The position numbers were made by a program, and so were the translations under genes. Under the pieces are notes generated by a model. It was not told the origin of the DNA, made no database searches, and saw only the letters and a list, made by a program, of their open reading frames with translations. 12,967 nucleotides of DNA from an uncultured Oscillospiraceae bacterium. Its GTDB lineage: Bacteria; Bacillota; Clostridia; Oscillospirales; Oscillospiraceae. Location of the stretch: the NCBI GenBank assembly GCA_934659475.1, contig CAKUHX010000032.1, positions 1-12,967 of the forward strand, given 5' to 3'. Shown here one piece after another: positions 8,052 to 12,967 of this stretch. Numbering within the stretch: position 1 is the stretch's first letter; every line of letters begins with the position of its first letter.

Positions 8052-8070
8052 ATATGGGGTCAGGTATACT
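8042..8070 (+). promoter_or_regulatory. Sigma-A-type promoter for cdd
   Basis: TTGCTT (8042-8047) and TATACT (8065-8070) are 17 bases apart, giving a transcription start near 8077. The -35 box lies within the 3' arm and T run of the upstream terminator. Confidence 0.75.
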
Positions 8071-8078
8071 ATAAATCA

Positions 8079-8170
8079 CTCCCAATTCTTTTATGTGTTT
8101 CCCGCCCCCCTGCGGGGGCGGGAAACACATGGGCTCCGAGGGTCGAGGAAACGCAAAATACAATTGGGAG
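8079..8170 (+). promoter_or_regulatory. Nested inverted repeats forming a structured 5' leader of cdd
   Basis: An outer 9-bp inverted repeat (CTCCCAATT at 8079-8087, AATTGGGAG at 8162-8170) encloses a perfect 17-bp hairpin (8093-8109 with 8114-8130, loop CTGC). G-T pairs could extend the inner hairpin outward by three positions. The predicted cdd transcript would start two bases before the outer repeat, so the whole element would be the 5' end of the mRNA. No T run follows the hairpin on either strand, which argues against a simple terminator. It could be an mRNA-stabilising or regulatory leader, or a miniature mobile repeat. Confidence 0.6.
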
Positions 8171-8199
8171 ATAAATAAAAATGAACAGGAGGATCTATT

Positions 8200-8595
8200 A
8201 TGACCGACCGCGAGCTAGTCCAGCTGGCCTTTTCCATGCACGAATTTTCCTATGTGCCCTACTCCAAATTCCCCGTGGGGGCCGCCCTCCTGTGTGAGGA
8301 TGGGACGGTGTACACCGGCTGCAACGTAGAGAATTGCGCCTATGGCAGCACTATCTGCGCCGAGCGCACCGCCCTGGTGAAGGCGGTGAGCGAGGGCCGC
8401 CGCGGCGGCTTTACCGCCATCGCCATTGCCGGGAAGGGGGCGGACTACTGCTGGCCCTGCGGCGCCTGCCGCCAGATGCTCTATGAGTTTGCCCCGAAGC
8501 TGCGGGTGCTGGCCGCCCGGGGGGACGGGGAATATGTGGAAGTTCCGTTGAACGAGCTGCTGCCCCATGGCTTCGGCCCGGAGTCGTTAAATTAA
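8200..8595 (+). CDS. cdd: Cytidine deaminase
   Basis: A full-length 131-residue homotetrameric-type cytidine deaminase, converting cytidine and deoxycytidine to uridine and deoxyuridine in pyrimidine salvage in the cytosol. The active site is complete: Cys53-Ala-Glu55 (TICAERTA, Glu55 as proton shuttle) and Cys87-x-x-Cys90 (WPCGACRQ) for the catalytic zinc. The N-terminal YVPYSKFPVGAALL and GCNVENCAYG substrate-binding segments are typical. ATG 8200 has AGGAGG seven bases upstream. The gene is preceded by its own promoter and a strongly folded leader and is followed by a terminator, so it appears to be transcribed alone. Confidence 0.97.
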   Translation: MTDRELVQLAFSMHEFSYVPYSKFPVGAALLCEDGTVYTGCNVENCAYGSTICAERTALVKAVSEGRRGGFTAIAIAGKGADYCWPCGACRQMLYEFAPKLRVLAARGDGEYVEVPLNELLPHGFGPESLN

Positions 8596-8598
8596 AAA

Positions 8599-8631
8599 AG
8601 TGCCCACCTGCTGATGATGCAGGTGGGCACT
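8599..8631. terminator. Bidirectional terminator between cdd and the XRE regulator
   Basis: A 13-bp perfect stem (8599-8611 with 8619-8631) has a 7-base loop. An A6 run lies on the left side and a T-rich stretch on the right. It serves both convergent genes, with the better U tract for the minus-strand transcript. Confidence 0.88.
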
Positions 8632-8645
8632 CTCTTTGTCCCGTT

Positions 8646-9020
8646 TTATTCTGCGTCGGTCTCTCCCCCGGCGGAGCCGACGTTCCGCAGCAGTTCCTCG
8701 GCGGAGACACCGAACAGATCGGCCAGGGCCAGCAGGTTGGAGGTGCTGGGATCGGAGTCGCCGCGCTCCCATTTAGAGACGGCCTGACGGCTGACGCCCA
8801 CGGACTCGGCCACGAACTCCTGGGTCATCTGGCAGCGGGTGCGGTGCTCCTTCAGGGCTTCGCCCAGGGTGCGCTTGATTTGGTTTTTCTCCTGCCGCAC
8901 GCCGTTGGTGCGGATATAGGTCCGCAGGGCGCGGATCGCCAGGACTATAACATATAGGAACAGGGCAGCAGGGATCAAGGTAAACAGGATCGTGAGGATG
9001 ATGGTAACGCTAAGGCGCAT
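8646..9020 (-). CDS. XRE-family HTH regulator with N-terminal transmembrane helix
   Basis: The 124-residue protein begins with a strong hydrophobic helix at about residues 4-30, then a basic linker. An XRE/Cro-type helix-turn-helix occupies about 52-111 (LGEALKEHR, MTQEFVAESVGVSRQAVSKWERG, LADLFGVSAEELL). The recognition helix is around 76-84. DNA binding is well supported. The N-terminal helix suggests membrane tethering with the HTH on the cytoplasmic side. In the membrane-linked XRE proteins I know, the HTH is usually N-terminal and the helix C-terminal, so this order is unusual. ATG 9020 is chosen because AAGGAGGG lies seven bases upstream; the frame extends to 9083 without a matching ribosome site. 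It follows the MocR-type gene on the same strand after a 91-base gap. A possible -10 (TATACT, minus strand, 9056-9051) lies in that gap but has no good -35 partner. Confidence 0.88.
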   Translation of the reverse strand: MRLSVTIILTILFTLIPAALFLYVIVLAIRALRTYIRTNGVRQEKNQIKRTLGEALKEHRTRCQMTQEFVAESVGVSRQAVSKWERGDSDPSTSNLLALADLFGVSAEELLRNVGSAGGETDAE

Positions 9021-9111
9021 AAGACGGCCCTCCTTAAAACTGATGGCTGAAGTATACGAAAAACGGGCGGTTGCGTCCACCAAATACGGGGCAACTATTG
9101 GTTGCAGCGCC

Positions 9112-10497
9112 TTAAATCAAGCTGTTCAGGGCCTCGGCAGCTTGTTTTGCCACCTCCGGGGCCAGGGCGGCGCAGCTGACCAGCAGGCGTCTGTCCTCTC
9201 CCTGCGGGACGGGGCCCATGTAGAACTCGGACAGGAAGGCGGCGGTCAGCCCCCGGCGGGCCAGGGCGGCGCGGATGTCCTGCTGGCTGCTGCCGGTATC
9301 CACCCGAAGGAGGAAGTGCAGCCCGGCATCCTTCTCCTCCGCCTGTACCAGCCGCCCCGCGGGCAGCTGGGCCAGCCGGGCGAGGAACTCGTCCCGCTGG
9401 CGGCGGCAGACCTTCCGAGTGCGGGCGATGTGCCGCTGAAAGTACCCCTCCCGGATCAGGGCGGCCAGGATATGCTGCTCCAGCCCCCCCACGGGGCAGG
9501 AGAAGAAGCCTAGCTTTTCCCGGAAGGCGGCCATGAGCTCCGGAGGCAGCACCATGTAGCTGATGCGCATGGAGGGGGCCAGGCTGCGGCTGAAGGTGTT
9601 CAGATAGATCACCCGGTGTCCCCCGTCGATGGACAGCAGGGGCGGGATAGGGCGGCCCTCAAAGCGGAACTCGCAGTCGTAGTCGTCCTCGATGATGTAC
9701 CGGCCGGGCCCCTCCTCTGCCCAGGCCAGCAGCTCCTGCCGACGCTGTAGGGGGGTGACCTGGCCGGAGGGGTAGCTGTGGGAGGGGGTGATGTGCAGCA
9801 CCCGCACCGCCGCCTCTTCCAGGGAGGACATCCGCACCCCCTTCCCGTCCAGGGGGATGGGGACGCACTGGGCGCTGTTGGCGCGGTAGATCTTACGGAT
9901 CTTGGGAAAGCCGGGGTCCTCTACGCCGTAGCGCAGCTCCGGCCCGAAAAAGCGCACCAGCAGCCCGTACAGATACTCCGAGCCCGCACCGATGACCATG
10001 TTCTCCGGGTCTATAGACAGGCCTCGCTCCTCCCCCAGATACCGGGCGATGGCAAGGCGGAGAGCGCCGGTGCCCTGAAAGGGCACCGGCTCCAGCAGAG
10101 CCTCCTGCCGGTCGGACAGCACCCGGCGGCCCAGCTTGGCCCACACGGAGAAGGGGAACAGACCGGGCACGGCGGAGCCCCGGCTCAGGTCGGTCAGGGC
10201 GGGGGGAAGGATCTCGGCCTTCCGCACGGGGACTGGGGCACTGCGGGGGAGCCGCCGCTCTACCTGCTCCACAAAGTAGCCGCGCTTGGCGGCCGAGCAG
10301 ACATAGCCCTCCGCCGTCAGCTGGTAGTAGGCGTTTTCCACCGTGGTCTTGCTGACCTGCAGGTGCTCGGCCAGGGCGCGCTTGGAGGGCAGCTTCTCTC
10401 CGGCGGACAGGCGGCCGGAGAGGATGTCCTCCCGGATGCACGCATACAGGGACTGGGACAGGCTTTTTCCAGGCAGGGGCAGAGGATAGGTGAGCAT
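9112..10497 (-). CDS. MocR/PdxR-type transcriptional regulator (GntR HTH + aminotransferase-like domain)
   Basis: The first ~77 residues are a GntR-type winged helix (LYACIREDILSGRLSAGEKLPSKRALAEHLQVSKTTVENAYY spans them). The rest of the 461 residues is a class I aminotransferase fold. IEDDYDCEF (residues 269-276) holds the Asp that normally contacts the PLP ring nitrogen. The segment that normally carries the PLP-binding lysine (FSK-S/T) reads NTFSRSLAP with Arg304 in the lysine position. The reverse-strand codon is CGC, so the reading is unambiguous. MocR proteins are PLP-dependent regulators of PLP synthesis, GABA or related genes. Without the lysine, a covalent internal aldimine cannot form in the usual way. 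The start at 10497 has AGGAGG six bases upstream. The gene is divergent from an ECF transporter S component, its most likely target. Confidence 0.92.
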   Translation of the reverse strand: MLTYPLPLPGKSLSQSLYACIREDILSGRLSAGEKLPSKRALAEHLQVSKTTVENAYYQLTAEGYVCSAAKRGYFVEQVERRLPRSAPVPVRKAEILPPALTDLSRGSAVPGLFPFSVWAKLGRRVLSDRQEALLEPVPFQGTGALRLAIARYLGEERGLSIDPENMVIGAGSEYLYGLLVRFFGPELRYGVEDPGFPKIRKIYRANSAQCVPIPLDGKGVRMSSLEEAAVRVLHITPSHSYPSGQVTPLQRRQELLAWAEEGPGRYIIEDDYDCEFRFEGRPIPPLLSIDGGHRVIYLNTFSRSLAPSMRISYMVLPPELMAAFREKLGFFSCPVGGLEQHILAALIREGYFQRHIARTRKVCRRQRDEFLARLAQLPAGRLVQAEEKDAGLHFLLRVDTGSSQQDIRAALARRGLTAAFLSEFYMGPVPQGEDRRLLVSCAALAPEVAKQAAEALNSLI

Positions 10498-10523
10498 AAC
10501 TGGCCTCCTGAAAATTTATTGAA

Positions 10524-10545
10524 CTGGCAGTTGCAATCATGCCAG
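10524..10545. promoter_or_regulatory. Inverted repeat, candidate operator for the MocR-type regulator
   Basis: CTGGCA (10524-10529) and TGCCAG (10540-10545) form a 6-bp inverted repeat with centres 16 bases apart. It straddles the -35 box TTGCAA of the ECF promoter in the divergent intergenic region. This position suits control of the transporter and perhaps autoregulation. Binding by the neighbouring regulator is inferred. Confidence 0.45.
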
Positions 10546-10559
10546 AGCGAAACTATACT
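10531..10559 (+). promoter_or_regulatory. Sigma-A-type promoter for the ECF S component
   Basis: TTGCAA (10531-10536) and TATACT (10554-10559) are separated by 17 bases. The leader to ATG 10649 would be about 80 bases. It contains short GC inverted repeats but no riboswitch that I recognise. Confidence 0.75.
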
Positions 10560-10648
10560 ACCACACAACGGGCAGGTCCCGCAAGTATCACGTCCCGGTC
10601 CTGTAAGATATTTCGTTCGGAGCGGGCGGACCTGAGGAGAGGATCATC

Positions 10649-11251
10649 ATGGAAAAGACAATGAAGCAGCAGCGGGTGCGCAAGCTGGCCCAGGCGGCCC
10701 TGTTCGCAGCCCTGGCCTATATCGGCTTTCAGTTCTTCCGCATCGACATCCCCGTGGGCGGGGACAAGACGGCCTTCCATTTGGGCAACACCTTTGTAGT
10801 GCTGGGCGCCCTGTTTCTGGGCAACCCCTGGGGCGGCCTGGCCGGGGCGGTGGGCCTGTCCATCGCCGACCTGACCTCCGGCTACGTCACCAGCGCCCCC
10901 AAGACCTTCTTCCTGAAATTGATGATCGGCCTGATCGCCGGACTGGTGGCCCACAGGGCCTTCCACCTGGATCAGGAGACAGACGGGAAGAAGCGCCTAT
11001 GGATCACCCTGCTGGCCAGCGTGTGCGCCTTGGGCTTTAATGTGGTGGCCGACCCCATCGTAGGCTACTTCTATAAGCAGTACATCCTGGGCCAGCCCCA
11101 GGACATCGCCAAGGCTCTGGCCAAGATCAGCGCCGTGACTACCTTTGTGAACGCCGTGGCCTCCACCGTGTGCGCCGTGGTGTTCTACAACGCCATCTAC
11201 CCGGCGCTGAAGCGCTCCCACCTGCTGGCGGACAGCGGGGAGAAGAACTGA
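10649..11251 (+). CDS. ECF transporter S component (substrate-binding membrane subunit)
   Basis: A 200-residue membrane protein with about six hydrophobic helices. It has the ECF S-component look: KLAQAALFAALAYIGFQFFRIDIP at the N-terminus (AxxxA-type contact helix), HLGNTFVVLGALFLGNPWGG, GLSIADLTSGY and a conserved FNVVADPIVGYF region. S components bind a vitamin and work with the EcfT/EcfA/EcfA' energising module. No such genes are in the window, so it probably shares a module encoded elsewhere (group II). The substrate cannot be read from sequence alone. The divergent MocR/PdxR-type regulator makes a B6 vitamer (pyridoxal, pyridoxine) the leading guess. GAGGAGAGG lies just upstream of ATG 10649. 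A strong terminator follows. Confidence 0.88.
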   Translation: MEKTMKQQRVRKLAQAALFAALAYIGFQFFRIDIPVGGDKTAFHLGNTFVVLGALFLGNPWGGLAGAVGLSIADLTSGYVTSAPKTFFLKLMIGLIAGLVAHRAFHLDQETDGKKRLWITLLASVCALGFNVVADPIVGYFYKQYILGQPQDIAKALAKISAVTTFVNAVASTVCAVVFYNAIYPALKRSHLLADSGEKN

Positions 11252-11256
11252 TCAGA

Positions 11257-11297
11257 ATACAAAATGCCCCACCGCGCTGCGGTGGGGCATTTTGTAT
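11257..11297. terminator. Bidirectional terminator between the ECF gene and the lipoprotein gene
   Basis: A 19-bp perfect stem (11257-11275 with 11279-11297) has a 3-base loop GCT. It contains AAAA on the left and TTTT on the right arm, so it can end transcripts from both convergent genes. Confidence 0.92.
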
Positions 11298-11309
11298 GTG
11301 ACGAAGGAT

Positions 11310-11984
11310 TCAGCCTGCGGCTTCGCCGTCGTCGGGATAGGCGGAGAAGCCCTCCTGAGTGGTCACATTGTACAGGCCGAAGAAGGGCAGCTCGGTGGCC
11401 CGGTCATTATTGGCGTCCACCAGCTGAGTGCCCACCCAGTTGCAGAAGCCCTCGGGCAGGTCGGCCACAGGGGCGCCGGGCAGATAGATCAGGAACTCCT
11501 GGCCGCCCTCCACGCCGTAGGGGGTGGAGCAGACATAGCGGATGCCGTCCCGGATCTCCTCAGTCTCCGGAACACCGTCATAGGACAGGGACTCCAGCTG
11601 CACCGACCAGGTGTGGTCGTCTACCTTGGTGGGCTGGGAGAACTGGCCGGTGAACTCGCAGATATACTCCGTGCCGTTGGGGTAGCCCTCGCCGGTGCCC
11701 CCCATGTCGGCGTCGTGGTAGACGCCTGAAAAGCTGCCGTCGGGGGCGATGGTCACCTGGGTGTCCCAGGCGCCCACGCCGCTGGCGAACACAAAGGGGG
11801 CGGGCAGAGAGGCAAACAGGTCATCCGCCGTGATCTCCCCCTCCTGACTTTCAGACTGAGAACCGGAGGAGACGGACGAGGACGCGCCATTGGAGCCGCT
11901 GACGGAGCCGGCGGGATCGGGGGTCTTGGGGGAACAGGCGGCCAGCAGCAGGCAGGCCGCGGCAAGTGCGATCAGTTTTTTCAT
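11310..11984 (-). CDS. Lipoprotein of unknown function
   Basis: The 224-residue precursor starts with a lipoprotein signal peptide: Lys2-Lys3, a hydrophobic core, and lipobox L14-A15-A16-C17. It should be cleaved by signal peptidase II and tethered to the outer face of the membrane. Residues ~18-50 are a Ser/Gly/Pro-rich linker. From ~51 to the end is a compact beta-rich domain (FVFASGVGAWDTQVTIAPDG, FTGQFSQPTKVDDHTWSVQLE, EFLIYLPGAPVADLPEGF). I recognise no catalytic motif. Two or three Cys in the mature domain could form a disulfide. ATG 11984 has AAGGAG six bases upstream; upstream in-frame ATGs have none and would lose the signal peptide position. It is monocistronic: a promoter lies upstream and a terminator downstream. 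Confidence 0.88.
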   Translation of the reverse strand: MKKLIALAAACLLLAACSPKTPDPAGSVSGSNGASSSVSSGSQSESQEGEITADDLFASLPAPFVFASGVGAWDTQVTIAPDGSFSGVYHDADMGGTGEGYPNGTEYICEFTGQFSQPTKVDDHTWSVQLESLSYDGVPETEEIRDGIRYVCSTPYGVEGGQEFLIYLPGAPVADLPEGFCNWVGTQLVDANNDRATELPFFGLYNVTTQEGFSAYPDDGEAAG

Positions 11985-12018
11985 GGTAAACTCCTTTAAG
12001 TCAGACGATCGGTGGGGC

Positions 12019-12040
12019 TGCAGAGGGGAGCCCCTCTGCA
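12019..12040 (-). other. Perfect palindrome in the 5' leader of the lipoprotein gene
   Basis: TGCAGAGGGG and CCCCTCTGCA (12019-12028 and 12031-12040) are separated by two bases, so a 9-bp stem with a 4-base loop can form. On the minus strand it sits right at the predicted start of the lipoprotein transcript. It could protect the 5' end of the mRNA or be a protein-binding site. Confidence 0.55.
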
Positions 12041-12047
12041 CAACCCT

Positions 12048-12076
12048 ATTATGGCGTTTCCCGCTGTGCATTTCAA
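12048..12076 (-). promoter_or_regulatory. Sigma-A-type promoter for the lipoprotein gene
   Basis: On the minus strand TTGAAA (12076-12071) and CATAAT (12053-12048) are 17 bases apart, about 60 bases before ATG 11984. Confidence 0.75.
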
Positions 12077-12189
12077 GAAAGAACTCCTTAAGATTTGATT
12101 GCAAATAGGGAACAGAGGGTTACAAAACGGGTGTGACAGGGGGATGCACAGTCGGAACAGACAAAAACGACAAAAATGCGGAAAACTGA

Positions 12190-12218
12190 TTGAAAAATAA
12201 TGTGCGCTTTGGTAAAAT
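12190..12218 (+). promoter_or_regulatory. Sigma-A-type promoter for the small membrane protein gene
   Basis: TTGAAA (12190-12195) and TAAAAT (12213-12218) are 17 bases apart, ending 33 bases before ATG 12252. The region is AT-rich compared with its surroundings. Confidence 0.75.
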
Positions 12219-12251
12219 GGGGGCGAAAATAGAACAGTGAGGTGAAAATCT

Positions 12252-12590
12252 ATGCCGCGTAAGCCGAATGTCTGGCTGCTGCTTCTGGACGGCCTGGTGT
12301 GGGCCGTTGCGGTGTTTTACCTGCTCTGTTTTTCTTCATCCACGGGGCCGGAGGCAATTGTGGTCAGGCTGTCTGTGATGTTCACCGTGGCCGCCATGCC
12401 CCTGGCCCGTCTGCTGGAGAGGAGAGGAAAGCAAAATTGTCTGCCCCTGCTGTACGCACCCTGTATGGTCTACTGCCTGTGGTTCGGGATCTGGTGCTGC
12501 ACCCGGGGGAGATACGTCGGGGCGCTGTTCCCCCTGCTGGCCCTGCTGTGCTGGGGCATGGCGGTGAGATCCCTGCGCACAGAAGGATAA
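12252..12590 (+). CDS. Small polytopic membrane protein, unknown function
   Basis: A 112-residue protein with about four hydrophobic segments: roughly residues 7-27, 36-53, 64-83 and 88-105. They are separated by short basic loops (LLERRGKQN, CTRGRY). Six Cys are scattered through the helices. I recognise no family. The basic N-terminus MPRKP suggests an inside start. ATG 12252 has AGGTGA six bases upstream and is preceded by a good promoter. A terminator overlaps its stop codon, so it is transcribed alone, convergent with argH. Confidence 0.75.
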   Translation: MPRKPNVWLLLLDGLVWAVAVFYLLCFSSSTGPEAIVVRLSVMFTVAAMPLARLLERRGKQNCLPLLYAPCMVYCLWFGIWCCTRGRYVGALFPLLALLCWGMAVRSLRTEG

Positions 12591-12630
12591 AAATACCCTC
12601 CCGTTCTCAGGAACGGGAGGGCATTTTTAT
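12588..12630. terminator. Bidirectional terminator between the membrane protein gene and argH
   Basis: An 11-bp perfect core stem (12596-12606 with 12611-12621, loop TCAG) is extended by an A-rich/T-rich pair of arms with one mismatch. The left arm includes the TAA of the plus-strand gene and the right arm reaches the argH stop. Confidence 0.9.
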
Positions 12631-12967
12631 TTGTTCAGACTGTCCAGAAAGCTTTCGATGATCTCGATCTGCTTCAGTACGCTCTCCTTGGCGGGGCCGC
12701 CGAAGACCTTCCGGCCGTTGACGCAGGCGGACAGGGCCAGGGCGTCATACACATCCTCGCTGAACAGGGGGGAGATGGACTGGTACTCCGCCAGGGGCAG
12801 GGTGTCCAGGGTCTGGCCCGTCTGGATGCAGTGGTTCACCAGCTTGCCCACGATGGTGTAGGCCTGGCGGAAGGGCATCCCCTTCTTGGCCAGATAGTCG
12901 GCGCAGTCGGTGGCGTTGATAAAGCCGCCGTTGGCCGCCTTGAGCATATTCTGGGGCAGCACCTTCA
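12627..12967 (-). CDS. argH: Argininosuccinate lyase, C-terminal part (5' end outside window)
   Basis: The frame is open to the last base of the window (the codon before the GTG at 12962 is AAG), so this is the end of a longer gene. The ~113 visible residues match the C-terminal domain of argininosuccinate lyase: VLPQNMLKAANGGFINATDCADYL, the KKGMPFRQAYTIVGKLV helix and a final SVLKQIEIIESFLDSL helix. ArgH splits argininosuccinate into arginine and fumarate, the last step of arginine synthesis. The catalytic region lies outside the window. The stop TAA at 12627-12629 overlaps the shared terminator. Confidence 0.94.
   Translation of the reverse strand, partial: KVLPQNMLKAANGGFINATDCADYLAKKGMPFRQAYTIVGKLVNHCIQTGQTLDTLPLAEYQSISPLFSEDVYDALALSACVNGRKVFGGPAKESVLKQIEIIESFLDSLNK

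Noticed and set aside
8093..8130. The 17-bp hairpin as an ordinary intrinsic terminator
   Set aside because: No T run follows on either strand, and the upstream gene already has a complete terminator at 8013-8051.
9091..9105. GCAAC/GTTGC hairpin after the MocR-type gene as a terminator
   Set aside because: Only five base pairs and no following T run on the minus strand.
10560..10648. Riboswitch in the leader of the ECF S component
   Set aside because: The leader is only about 80 bases with short GC repeats, and I could match no conserved riboswitch core. Control by the divergent regulator is simpler.

Overview
The window is GC-rich, gene-dense Gram-positive DNA. It most resembles an anaerobic gut Clostridia member of the Oscillospiraceae (Flavonifractor, Pseudoflavonifractor or Lawsonibacter-like). 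That placement is an inference from three things: an SLH-domain surface protein, the strongly GC-rich codon use, and strong AGGAGG ribosome binding sites with sigma-A-type promoters. I see no rRNA, tRNA, CRISPR array, transposase or phage gene.

Layout. (1) 1-2752, plus strand: the C-terminal part of a large S-layer-homology surface protein, then a small secreted subtilisin-like protease. Two GC-rich hairpins lie between them. (2) 2811-7621, minus strand: a compact four-gene cluster read from right to left: a dihydroorotase-family amidohydrolase, a small zinc-ribbon protein, a histidine phosphatase/GNAT fusion and a YgiQ-type radical SAM protein. A consensus promoter (TTGCTA-17-TATAAT) precedes it and a 20-bp bidirectional terminator ends it. 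(3) 7804-8595, plus strand: a tiny YtxH-like membrane protein with its own terminator, then cytidine deaminase (cdd), whose 5' leader is unusually structured. (4) 8646-10497, minus strand: a small regulator with an N-terminal membrane helix and a C-terminal XRE helix-turn-helix, and a MocR/PdxR-type GntR-aminotransferase regulator. (5) 10649-11251, plus strand: an ECF transporter S component divergent from the MocR gene, with an inverted repeat over its -35 box. (6) 11310-12967: a lipoprotein (minus), a small polytopic membrane protein (plus) and the C-terminal end of argininosuccinate lyase argH (minus, cut by the window end).

How the genes work together. The best-supported functional pair is the MocR-type regulator with the divergent ECF S component. 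This arrangement suggests vitamin uptake, perhaps a B6 vitamer, controlled by the neighbouring regulator. However, the residue aligned with the PLP-binding lysine appears to be Arg304, so ligand sensing may differ from the classical model. The amidohydrolase and cdd are both pyrimidine-type enzymes but are transcribed separately. The amidohydrolase lacks two asparagines expected in the dihydroorotate site, so calling it PyrC needs caution.

Most of the window is ordinary chromosomal housekeeping and accessory content. The observations I would follow first are the cdd leader structure, the MocR lysine-to-arginine change with its candidate operator, the TM-HTH regulator with inverted domain order, and the phosphatase-GNAT fusion. 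No gap between genes exceeds 300 bases.
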